The notes below the pieces were generated by a model. That model searched no databases, was not told where the DNA came from, and saw only the letters and a list, made by a program, of their open reading frames with translations. The position numbers were made by a program, and so were the translations under genes. Below are positions 1-6,262 of a stretch of 15,496 bases of DNA, piece by piece. The stretch is from Paracoccaceae bacterium. GTDB lineage: Bacteria; Pseudomonadota; Alphaproteobacteria; Rhodobacterales; Rhodobacteraceae. Where the stretch lies: NCBI GenBank assembly GCA_003545125.1, contig DQCI01000255.1, positions 1 through 15,496 on the forward strand. The letters are read 5' to 3'. Position 1 is the stretch's first letter. Each line of letters starts with the position of its first letter.

Positions 1-213
1 ATCGTAGCGGCCGGTCCGCAGCAACAGGTCGCCGCCGAGGGCATGGAGCGTCCCGGCCGGCACGTCCGGGTGGGACAGCGCCGTGCTCGCCGCAAGAAAC
101 CGCGCAGAGACGCCGGGCAGCCGGTCGAGCGCGCGCGAAAGGTCGTAGGCGAGATGCTCGGTTCCCCCGTTGGTGATGTGTGGGTGGTCGTGGCAGATGG
201 TCAGAACCCTCAT
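1..213 (-). CDS. Group 1 (GT4-like) glycosyltransferase, N-terminal part only
   Basis: The first 71 residues of a gene that runs off the left edge. The translation opens MRVLTICHDHPHITNGGTEH, typical of the N-terminal Rossmann half of GT-B retaining glycosyltransferases: a short hydrophobic strand, then a Gly-Gly-(Ser/Thr)-Glu turn (residues 16-19) that starts the first helix near the acceptor site. The sugar-donor half, with the usual E-x7-E motif, lies outside the window, so donor and acceptor cannot be predicted. The start is fixed by a 4-base ATGA overlap with the stop of the upstream 679-residue gene, which implies translational coupling. These enzymes normally act at the cytoplasmic face of the inner membrane on lipid-linked glycans or on protein acceptors. 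Family call is fairly safe; exact role is unknown. Confidence 0.75.
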   Translation of the reverse strand, partial: MRVLTICHDHPHITNGGTEHLAYDLSRALDRLPGVSARFLAASTALSHPDVPAGTLHALGGDLLLRTGRYD

Positions 214-2249
214 GCGGACAGCCTCCCCTCAAGGGTCAGGCGCTCCGCCAGGACCAGCGCCCCGGGCCTTTCCGGCGCGTTGGCGTGGGCAGACATCCGG
301 ATGCGCTGATCAAGTGCCACATGAGCGCCGTCCGCCTTGCGCAGGGTCGCCGCGAGATCGCCGATGTCTGCCTCGCACCCGGCAACCCGCAAGGGCATCC
401 GCGACAGGGTCGCGCGTGCCGCGCCGTTCAGGCCGAAGGATCGGCCGCTGACGCTGTCGTCGACCTGTTGTCTCCAATCCGCGGTGTCGCCTCCGGTGGG
501 CACGTCGCGATCCTCGAGCAAGGTATCGTGACCGAAGACCGCCGCCTCGGCGAGCACGGGTTCGGGGCGCGAAAGCTGCGCCAGCCAGACCTCCAACCAT
601 GACCGCTGTTGCGGCAGCACATCGCCGGACAGACAGATCACCGCATCCGTTCCGACACTCGCCACCGCGGCGCGCAAACGCTCGGCCGGCAGCAGGTCGT
701 CTTCCGCGATATCGAACAGGTCCACGCCGACCCCGTAGATCGCGTGAAGCTCCTCCCCGAGCGCACGCAGCGCCGACAGCGCGCGACGGTCCGGGTGGTG
801 CAACAACAAGACAACCTCCCCGCGCCCGGCAAGGGATGCGGCGAGCGCGTAGGGGTAATCAAGCGACGCCCCCAGTTCGACCAGGAGTGTCACTTGCGGC
901 GCACAGGCCGGAACCGCGACCGGGATCACCTCGCCGTGCACCTGTCGCCGGTCACGCAACGCATCCGCCAGCGCGGCGGCAAGCGAAGGCGCGACCGCGC
1001 CGTCGGGCAGGTCTTCCAGAAGCGCCGGCATCGACCTGGGAAGCGGCTCGAGCGTGACAGCATCGATCCGGGACATGCGCCCGGAGTGGTAGAGGCAGAA
1101 CACCTCCGCCACATCGCCGGGCGCGCAGCCCCGCGTTGTCGGCACAAAACCGACCTGAACCGGCCCGAGACGCGGATGATGCAACGGGCTCCCGAGCGGC
1201 AGCAGGATGTCGCCCTCCTCGGTTCTCAGGAGCAGCTTGCCGAGAAGACGGCAGGGATCATGGACGCCGACGATATAGTAGATGCCGGAGGTCGTGCAGC
1301 TCAGCAGATGCGGCGTAACCTCGGGCACCGCCGTCTCCGGGCAGGACACCTCCGAGACCAGCGCTGCGGCCGTTTCATCCTGTGCGGCGAGCGCGTTCAG
1401 CCGGTTGCGGGTCCGGCGGCGGATCTGCGGCGAGCGCCGCGCCAGCCAGGGGCCCAGCGGGCGCTGGCGCTGCGAAGGCGACGGGCCGGCGAGACGCAGC
1501 GGCGTCTCGGACAAAGCAACAAGAGTGGCGCCGGGGGAGATCCCTTCCGGCAGGAACAGATGAAGCAGGCGATCATCCTTGAGCACCTCGAAATCGGCCT
1601 CGACACCGGCCAGCAGATGGGCGGCCTCGCGTCCGATGGAGATCAGATTCCCGATCTTGCCGGCGCCATGGCCCTTGGGCAGCGTGTAGCTCGCAATGGC
1701 CGCCGACTTGCCCAGCGGACACCAGGCCCGCAGCGCCAAGGGCGGCGGCGCCAGTCGCTCCAGCAGTTGCAGCACGATATCGCGGATGCCCAGGAAAGCG
1801 CGCTCGCCGAACAGCGACTGCCCCGTGGTCAGGAGTGCGCGCAGCAGGCGGCTCTCGCCTTCCGGCGCGAGCCCGACGACAAGCGCCAGCGCATCGACCA
1901 TGGGCGACTGCAGAGCCGACGGATCGATCTCGGCGACCGGCTTGTCTTCGCAGCTGATCCAGAGCCCTTTGCGGCACAGATCCCGTGACGATCGGGCAAG
2001 AAAGAAGACGTAGCGCAACCCGCCGTCGCGCCGGATCAGGCGGCTGCCCAGCAGCGGCAGGCACAGGGCTTCATCGCCGGACCAAGCCGCCAGTTGCGAG
2101 GTTGGAACCCCCTTGTCGTCGGGCGGTGCGTCGAAGAATGCCGCCACGAGGTCGTCCGCGAGCGGCACGACCTGGAGCCGGTGCCGCGATTTGATCTGAA
2201 CGGGGAGGAAATCTGGGTCGGCGATCGACGGTATTCGGTCAAACTTCAT
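210..2249 (-). CDS. Large protein of unknown function with a degenerate GT-A-like C-terminal region
   Basis: A 679-residue protein that I do not recognise as a named family. It has no signal peptide and no membrane helix, so it is probably cytoplasmic. Residues 1-440 are mixed alpha/beta without a motif I can name, with a basic Arg-rich stretch near 265-285. From about 450 to 560 the pattern resembles a GT2 (GT-A) domain: a hydrophobic strand VTLLVEL, an LLLHHPDR segment in place of the usual donor-loop acidic motif, and LSGDVLP near residue 540 followed by SWL, like the family's (N/S)-x-D-V-x-P site. The classical DxD is reduced to this one Asp. It follows the RTX gene on the same strand after a hairpin, and its stop overlaps the start of a glycosyltransferase. 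No good Shine-Dalgarno precedes the ATG, so the exact start is not certain. A glycan-related role is inferred from the domain trace and neighbour. Confidence 0.65.
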   Translation of the reverse strand: MKFDRIPSIADPDFLPVQIKSRHRLQVVPLADDLVAAFFDAPPDDKGVPTSQLAAWSGDEALCLPLLGSRLIRRDGGLRYVFFLARSSRDLCRKGLWISCEDKPVAEIDPSALQSPMVDALALVVGLAPEGESRLLRALLTTGQSLFGERAFLGIRDIVLQLLERLAPPPLALRAWCPLGKSAAIASYTLPKGHGAGKIGNLISIGREAAHLLAGVEADFEVLKDDRLLHLFLPEGISPGATLVALSETPLRLAGPSPSQRQRPLGPWLARRSPQIRRRTRNRLNALAAQDETAAALVSEVSCPETAVPEVTPHLLSCTTSGIYYIVGVHDPCRLLGKLLLRTEEGDILLPLGSPLHHPRLGPVQVGFVPTTRGCAPGDVAEVFCLYHSGRMSRIDAVTLEPLPRSMPALLEDLPDGAVAPSLAAALADALRDRRQVHGEVIPVAVPACAPQVTLLVELGASLDYPYALAASLAGRGEVVLLLHHPDRRALSALRALGEELHAIYGVGVDLFDIAEDDLLPAERLRAAVASVGTDAVICLSGDVLPQQRSWLEVWLAQLSRPEPVLAEAAVFGHDTLLEDRDVPTGGDTADWRQQVDDSVSGRSFGLNGAARATLSRMPLRVAGCEADIGDLAATLRKADGAHVALDQRIRMSAHANAPERPGALVLAERLTLEGRLSA

Positions 2250-2299
2250 GGCGCGCGGCTCGAAATGGAAGGGGGGGCTTCAGGATCAGGCGGGGGGGT

Positions 2300-2325
2300 G
2301 CAGGCCGACCGGACGGTCGGCCTGC
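2300..2325 (-). terminator. Strong hairpin after the RTX gene
   Basis: A perfect inverted repeat with 11-bp GC-rich arms (GCAGGCCGACC / GGTCGGCCTGC) and a 4-base loop lies about 20 bases past the RTX stop codon and about 50 bases before the start of the 679-residue gene. There is no T-run on either side, so it is not a textbook intrinsic terminator. It could partly terminate or protect the 3' end of the RTX message, making the RTX mRNA more abundant than the downstream genes. The stem is certain; the role is inferred. Confidence 0.7.
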
Positions 2326-2344
2326 GCCGTGTGCGCGCGTGGTA

Positions 2345-3295
2345 TTAGACGACCGAGAAGAACTTCGACGGGTCGGCGGCGACGTCTTCGTAGGAGACGC
2401 CGTAAAGCATGACGCTGTCGCCCTGGCCGAAGTCGATCAACGTGTTCCCGCCGATGCCGAAGGCGAAATCTGCGACGCTGGACGCGTCGGTCAGGGTCAC
2501 GCCGCCGGACAGGGTGTTCGAGAATTGCACCATGTCGCCATCGCTGAAGTCCATGACGACGTCGCCACCGCCGGAGAAGACGAAGAGATCATCTCCGTCA
2601 CCACCGACCAGCACGTCGTCGCCCGCACCACCGGCGAGCACATCGTCGCCGGTGCCGCCGTTGAGGAGGTCGTCGCCGTCGCCGCCCTGCAGGACATCGT
2701 CGCCGTCGCCGCCGTTGAGGTAGTCGTCGCCGGCACCGCCATCGAGGAGGTCATCGCCGGCCTCGCCGTAGAGCATGTCCGAGCCGGCATCGCCGAACAG
2801 CTGGTCGTCGCCCGCGCCGCCCTCGAGGAAGTCGTCGCCCTCGCCGCCGTTGAGGATGTCGTCCCCGGCCCCGCCCTTGAGCACGTCGTTGCCGTCGTCA
2901 CCGCTGAGGATGTCGTTGCCCGCGCCGCCGAAGAGCAGATCTGCGCCGGCACCGCCGGAGACCTCATCGTCGCCGCTGCCACCGAGCAGCATGTCTTCGC
3001 CGTCATCGCCCGAAAGCAGATCGTTGCCCGATCCGCCCATCATCAGGTCATTGCCCGAGCCGCCCGAGAGATCGTCGTCCCCCGAACCGCCAAGGACGAA
3101 GTCGTTGCCGCTTCCGCCATCGACCATATCATTGCCGGATCCGCCGATCAGGAAGTCGTTGCCGTCCTCACCGAGTATATTATCATCACCGCCTCCTGCA
3201 AAAACGGTATCGTCTCCCCCACCCGCGGCAATGAAATCCGCTGTGGATGTCCCGAAGACAAAGTCGTTGAATGCGCCGCCTGGGATCGTCGCCAT
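2345..3295 (-). CDS. RTX-type calcium-binding repeat protein (predicted type I secreted)
   Basis: A 316-residue acidic protein made almost wholly of hemolysin-type nonapeptides of the form GGxGxDxUx. Residues 24-239 hold 24 consecutive nonads without a break, predicted to fold on calcium into a parallel beta-roll outside the cell. Residues 240-316 match the usual RTX tail: F-V-F-S-GGG-D-VV-MDF, then D-F-G-Q-GD, ending in hydrophobic FFSVV, the kind of uncleaved C-terminal signal read by type I secretion systems. There is no N-terminal signal peptide and no catalytic domain, so it is a stand-alone repeat protein, perhaps a surface, matrix or adhesion protein. The start at 3295 is chosen because AAGGAGG sits 5 bases upstream; an in-frame ATG at 3421 would add 42 residues and lacks this support. 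No secretion ATPase or TolC partner is in the window. Confidence 0.9.
   Translation of the reverse strand: MATIPGGAFNDFVFGTSTADFIAAGGGDDTVFAGGGDDNILGEDGNDFLIGGSGNDMVDGGSGNDFVLGGSGDDDLSGGSGNDLMMGGSGNDLLSGDDGEDMLLGGSGDDEVSGGAGADLLFGGAGNDILSGDDGNDVLKGGAGDDILNGGEGDDFLEGGAGDDQLFGDAGSDMLYGEAGDDLLDGGAGDDYLNGGDGDDVLQGGDGDDLLNGGTGDDVLAGGAGDDVLVGGDGDDLFVFSGGGDVVMDFSDGDMVQFSNTLSGGVTLTDASSVADFAFGIGGNTLIDFGQGDSVMLYGVSYEDVAADPSKFFSVV
2579..3226 (-). repeat. 24 tandem RTX nonapeptide units (27-bp period)
   Basis: The coding DNA for residues 24-239 of the RTX protein is a degenerate 27-bp tandem repeat. Unit types are not evenly mixed: GGSGND/GGSGDD units cluster in the N-terminal third, GGAGDD units in the middle, and GGDGDD units near the C-terminal end. 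GDDG-type and GEDG-type breaks (for example GEDGNDFLI, GDDGEDMLL, GDDGNDVLK) recur every few units. This pattern suggests growth by copying blocks of several units. It is a protein repeat, not a CRISPR array. Confidence 0.9.
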
Positions 3296-3300
3296 TGTGT

Positions 3301-3307
3301 CCTCCTT
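3301..3307 (-). promoter_or_regulatory. Consensus ribosome binding site of the RTX gene
   Basis: AAGGAGG on the minus strand, separated by 5 bases (ACACA) from the ATG at 3295. It is a perfect anti-16S match and decides the start of the RTX protein against the longer open frame beginning at 3421. Confidence 0.85.
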
Positions 3308-3347
3308 GAAGTTTTTTGACGTGGTTGAACACCATCGACTTGCTGCC

Positions 3348-3397
3348 CGGATATCCGCAAAAATAAGGCTTCTCAGATCGCAATTTTGACACAATTG
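3348..3397 (-). promoter_or_regulatory. Candidate operator dyads upstream of the RTX gene
   Basis: Two symmetric elements lie in the RTX leader. CGGATATCCG (3348-3357) is a perfect 10-bp palindrome 52 bases before the start codon. CAATTTTGACACAATTG (3381-3397) is a 17-bp dyad with 7 of 8 base pairs, 85 bases before the start. A related, imperfect copy of the first, GCGAATATCCGC, sits farther upstream at 3488-3499 and shares ATATCCGC. The region is clearly more AT-rich than its surroundings. No convincing -35/-10 pair could be fixed, and the binding protein is unknown. Confidence 0.4.
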
Positions 3398-4104
3398 CCG
3401 CCCCGTCGGGGGGATCGCCACTTTTTCGCCGCTCTAAAGCGCTGAATTCTTGGGAATAAAAGATGGCAAAATATTGACGCCGAATAAGCGAATATCCGCT
3501 GGTTTTCCGGATTCATCGCGACACGCCGCGGTTTCTTGACCGCTAGTATTCCCGCCGGCTTGGGAAGGTCGTGGTCGGAAAAAGGGCCCTTCCGCGTGAG
3601 ATGTTGGTTTTGTGCATTTTACATGATGAATTCCGCCAATCCTCACGCTTCCGGACCCACCGGAGAATCATCTGCCTGGCCCTGATTCCCGACATCTCTC
3701 CTGGGCTGTGCCGGTTGGGTATTCCGGGTTGAATACAGATTTCCTTTGGACCGTTGATCCCGCGGCATGGGTGCGACACATGCATCCGAGAGAACCGCAT
3801 GACCTGGTCCTGCTGTTATGCTCGCCCCACGTCTCGATCAGAATCTGGGTTTCCGTCGGCGAAGGGGGGGCCACATCACTCGCCGGCGCATCCACTGCCG
3901 ACAGGCGATTGCCCGCCATCGCCGAGAGGGCGCACCCTGACGTTGAGGCTCTCTCAGGAGCCGTCCTCCAAGGGACTGGCGGGCGCAGTTCCGGCGGTCT
4001 CGGCTCCGGCAGACTCGGAGCGGTTCACCCCTGAGGGAGGTGCATGGAGGGATTGAGGCCAACCGGTTCGGGTCGCAGGTCCCGCGCCGTGAGGTCGGGG
4101 GCGC

Positions 4105-4356
4105 CTAACCGTCCAGTTGTTCGGTGAGCCACCTCGCCCGGGCCTGTTGCTCACGGACGAAGGCCAGTTTGCGTTCGAGACGCTCCTTCTTGTCCGCCTT
4201 CGTCGCCTCTTCCAGCTCGGCGCGCAGGGCAATCTCACTCGCCCTCAGTTTCTCCGCGACCTTCTTCAGGTGGGATGGCTTGATCTTGGCCGCTTTGCCC
4301 GTCTTGAGCCGGTCATGGTACTTGTCGAGTTTCTCGACCGCCTTTGTCAGTTCCAC
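4105..4356 (-). CDS. Small charged coiled-coil protein of unknown function
   Basis: An 83-residue protein starting at GTG 4356 (VELTKAVEKLDKYHDRLKTG...), preceded by purine-rich AAGGGAAGGGAAG and AGGAGG that serve as the ribosome binding region. The open frame extends to 4545, but the upstream part lies over the end of the Na/Pi gene and reads as a shadow. The protein is almost entirely helical and rich in Lys, Glu, Arg and Ala, with heptad-like Leu/Ala spacing over residues 1-15 and 30-80, as expected for an antiparallel or dimeric coiled coil. It has no signal peptide, membrane helix or cysteine. It is the last gene of the run, 55 bases after the Na/Pi gene, so it may help that protein or its PhoU-like domain. 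Function unknown. Confidence 0.7.
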   Translation of the reverse strand: MELTKAVEKLDKYHDRLKTGKAAKIKPSHLKKVAEKLRASEIALRAELEEATKADKKERLERKLAFVREQQARARWLTEQLDG

Positions 4357-4384
4357 GCTCTTCCCTTCCCTTCGCCTCCTGGCG

Positions 4385-4421
4385 ACCTGTGACAGACCGG
4401 GTGACCCGGTCTCACCTGTGA
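4385..4421 (-). promoter_or_regulatory. 19-bp palindrome flanked by octamer direct repeats, between the Na/Pi and small genes
   Basis: AGACCGGGT-G-ACCCGGTCT (4394-4412) is a perfect palindrome with 9-bp arms that touches the last base of the Na/Pi stop codon. Identical octamers ACCTGTGA flank it at 4385-4392 and 4414-4421. As RNA it would form a stable stem just past the stop and before the ribosome binding site of the 83-residue gene, so it may attenuate or process the message. No T-run follows, so simple termination is less likely. Confidence 0.55.
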
Positions 4422-6262
4422 GGCGACGCTTTGGCCTCTTGGTCCCCAATCCCGTCGATCCCGTCGGCCCCGATCGATCGAACCTCCTCGTCGTCGAGCG
4501 CGAGAATCTCCTCGATCTCGGCCATCGCGCCCGTTGTCTCGTCATAGTAAATGCGCGCCGCCGTCAACAGATCACGCATCGCCGCATAGGCATAACCCGA
4601 ATCGTTGAGGAAAGACGTCGCCATAAACGCGTCGATCTTGCGGCTCCGGATCAGTTTCTCGACCCTCGCGTTGGTATTCTTCGCGTCATGCTCGACCTGT
4701 ACCCGCTCGCGATCGAGCCAGAGGCTGGAGCGATCGTCAGGGTCGGCCAGTTCGAGCTTTCGGATCTCGACGATGATGCGCGCGATCTCGGTCCTGAGTT
4801 CATTGTAGAGCTCGGTTATGACACCTTGATCGAGTTCGCTGTAGGCCTGGGCCTTGCTGCGCATGTGCTTGACCGCCTTGATCGCCCGCACGGTGGCTTC
4901 GGCGGTGTCACGCAGCGCATAGACCTCCTCGACGATCTTCTCCGGCATGTCTTTGGACGCGGCCCGGGTGGCGAATTCGATGATCGCCGAGAACAGCGTC
5001 TTGATCCGGGCATCGTAGCGGGCGTCGAGGTCGTATTCGAACGGCCTTCGGCTCGCGGCCACGGTCGCCGCGACGTCCTTGCTCGCGTAGATGTCACGCC
5101 GGTGCAGGTTGAGCCCGTGGGTGATGATCTCGACCGCGTTGTCGTACAGATGCGCCACTTCCTTGCGCAAGGCGATCGCGACGGTCTCGGGAAACTCGTC
5201 AACCGCCTCATTGAGGTATTTCGGTTTGCTGAGGTCTTCCGCGGGCTCTGGAATGGTCCGCTCGACGAAAGCGATCAGCCGGCGCAGGACGGGGAGCATG
5301 AGGGCAACGCCGACGACGTTGAAAATGCTGTGAAAGACCGCGAGTTTCAACGCGTAGTCATTGTCGGCGATGCCCACGCCCGCGCTGATGAAGTCGACGC
5401 CCACGCGCAGCGGAGAAATGAAGACGAGCGCCGCCGTGGCGGTGACGGTGTTGAACACCAGATGCGCCAGCGCCAGGCGCTGGCCCTGGAAGTTGGAAGA
5501 CAGAGAGCCGATGATCGCGGTGACCGTGGTGCCGATGTTTGCACCGATCGCCAGCGCCAGGGCGTTTTCATACGAGATCTGTCCCGAGGCGAGCGCGGTG
5601 ATGATCAACACCATCGTCGCGTGGCTCGACTGCATGACCACCGTCGCCGCGGCCCCGATGAGCGTGTAGACGATCAGCCCGAGAAAGCCGGTCATCGCGA
5701 AGCGGGTCAGGTCGAAATGCTCGCGAAACGCCTCGAAGCCCTCCTTCATGTAGTGAATGCCCAGGAACAGGAAGCCGAGCCCTGCCAACACGAACCCGGC
5801 GCCCTTGAGGTACTTGTTGGTCTGGAACACCAAGACGACCGCGACCGCCAGCATCGGCAATGCATAGGACGAAATGTCGACCTTGAGACCGAACCCGGCG
5901 ACCAGCCAGGCGCCGGTGGTGGTGCCGATATTGGCGCCGAAGATGACGCCCACGCCCGCAAGCAGCGAGATCAACCCCGCCGAAAGGAATGAGATGGTGA
6001 TCACCGACACCAACGAACTCGACTGCACCAGCGTGGTCGCGACGATCCCGAATCCGACCGATTTCACCACCGATCCCGTGGCCTTCGCGAGGGCCGCTTT
6101 GAGCAGGCCGCCGCTGAACAGCCGAAACCCGTCTTCGAGCATGAGCATTCCGAAAAGAAAGATCGCCACGCCCGCGGCGATCTCCTGGAAATCCCGGCTG
6201 GCCCAGAAGCCGAACCCCAGGATCAACAGGATAACTGGCAACCACAACCGCCGCAGGGTCAT
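4412..6262 (-). CDS. Na/Pi cotransporter family protein with PhoU-like C-terminal domain
   Basis: A 616-residue inner-membrane protein of the NptA/PNaS (SLC34-like) family. The family's inverted-repeat core is visible: QSSS at 80-83 with GANIGTTT at 109-116, then QSSHAT at 211-216 with GANIGTTV at 240-247. These loops bind sodium and phosphate in the family. Roughly eight or more hydrophobic segments fill residues 5-330. Residues 350-570 are soluble and helical with PhoU-like spacing (E-V-x-x-L-Y-D-N; D-x-x-E-x-T-V-R-A-I-K). Bacterial two-domain members such as E. coli YjbB have been linked to phosphate export, others to uptake, so direction is open. The start overlaps the HAD gene stop by 4 bases (ATGA), placing it in the phn operon as the handler of phosphate released there. 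Family call is very safe. Confidence 0.92.
   Translation of the reverse strand: MTLRRLWLPVILLILGFGFWASRDFQEIAAGVAIFLFGMLMLEDGFRLFSGGLLKAALAKATGSVVKSVGFGIVATTLVQSSSLVSVITISFLSAGLISLLAGVGVIFGANIGTTTGAWLVAGFGLKVDISSYALPMLAVAVVLVFQTNKYLKGAGFVLAGLGFLFLGIHYMKEGFEAFREHFDLTRFAMTGFLGLIVYTLIGAAATVVMQSSHATMVLIITALASGQISYENALALAIGANIGTTVTAIIGSLSSNFQGQRLALAHLVFNTVTATAALVFISPLRVGVDFISAGVGIADNDYALKLAVFHSIFNVVGVALMLPVLRRLIAFVERTIPEPAEDLSKPKYLNEAVDEFPETVAIALRKEVAHLYDNAVEIITHGLNLHRRDIYASKDVAATVAASRRPFEYDLDARYDARIKTLFSAIIEFATRAASKDMPEKIVEEVYALRDTAEATVRAIKAVKHMRSKAQAYSELDQGVITELYNELRTEIARIIVEIRKLELADPDDRSSLWLDRERVQVEHDAKNTNARVEKLIRSRKIDAFMATSFLNDSGYAYAAMRDLLTAARIYYDETTGAMAEIEEILALDDEEVRSIGADGIDGIGDQEAKASPHR

Larger units (their letters stand above)
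3296..4104. other. Intergenic stretch without a convincing gene
   Basis: About 800 bases between the RTX start and the stop of the 83-residue gene. The RTX-proximal half (3296-3640) is AT-richer and carries the dyads listed separately and a short AAGGGCCCTT palindrome at 3582-3591. The other half (3640-4104) has open frames on both strands, the longest from a GTG at 3708 to 4034 on the plus strand. None has a ribosome binding site, a recognisable domain or consistent GC-rich third positions. It may be regulatory DNA or a decayed gene; I see no transposase remnant, tRNA or terminal inverted repeat. Confidence 0.55.

Noticed and set aside
609..1988. 459-residue plus-strand open frame opposite the 679-residue gene
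   Set aside because: Gln/Arg-rich shadow with no ribosome site. The minus-strand frame is coupled by ATGA to a recognisable glycosyltransferase.
2579..3226. Possible CRISPR or other DNA repeat array
   Set aside because: The period is 27 bp with no unique spacers, and the repeat encodes RTX nonapeptides in frame.
2339..3319. 326-residue open frame on the plus strand opposite the RTX gene
   Set aside because: It is a low-complexity Val/Ala/Glu repeat produced by reading the 27-bp RTX repeats backwards; it has no ribosome binding site and no known fold.
3708..4034. 108-residue plus-strand frame in the intergenic stretch
   Set aside because: GTG start without a ribosome site, no recognisable domain, and codon use unlike the neighbours; kept only as a possible decayed gene.
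4124..5992. 622-residue plus-strand open frame opposite the Na/Pi gene
   Set aside because: Composition is Arg/Asp/His-rich with no motif, and the minus strand carries conserved Na/Pi motifs over the same bases.
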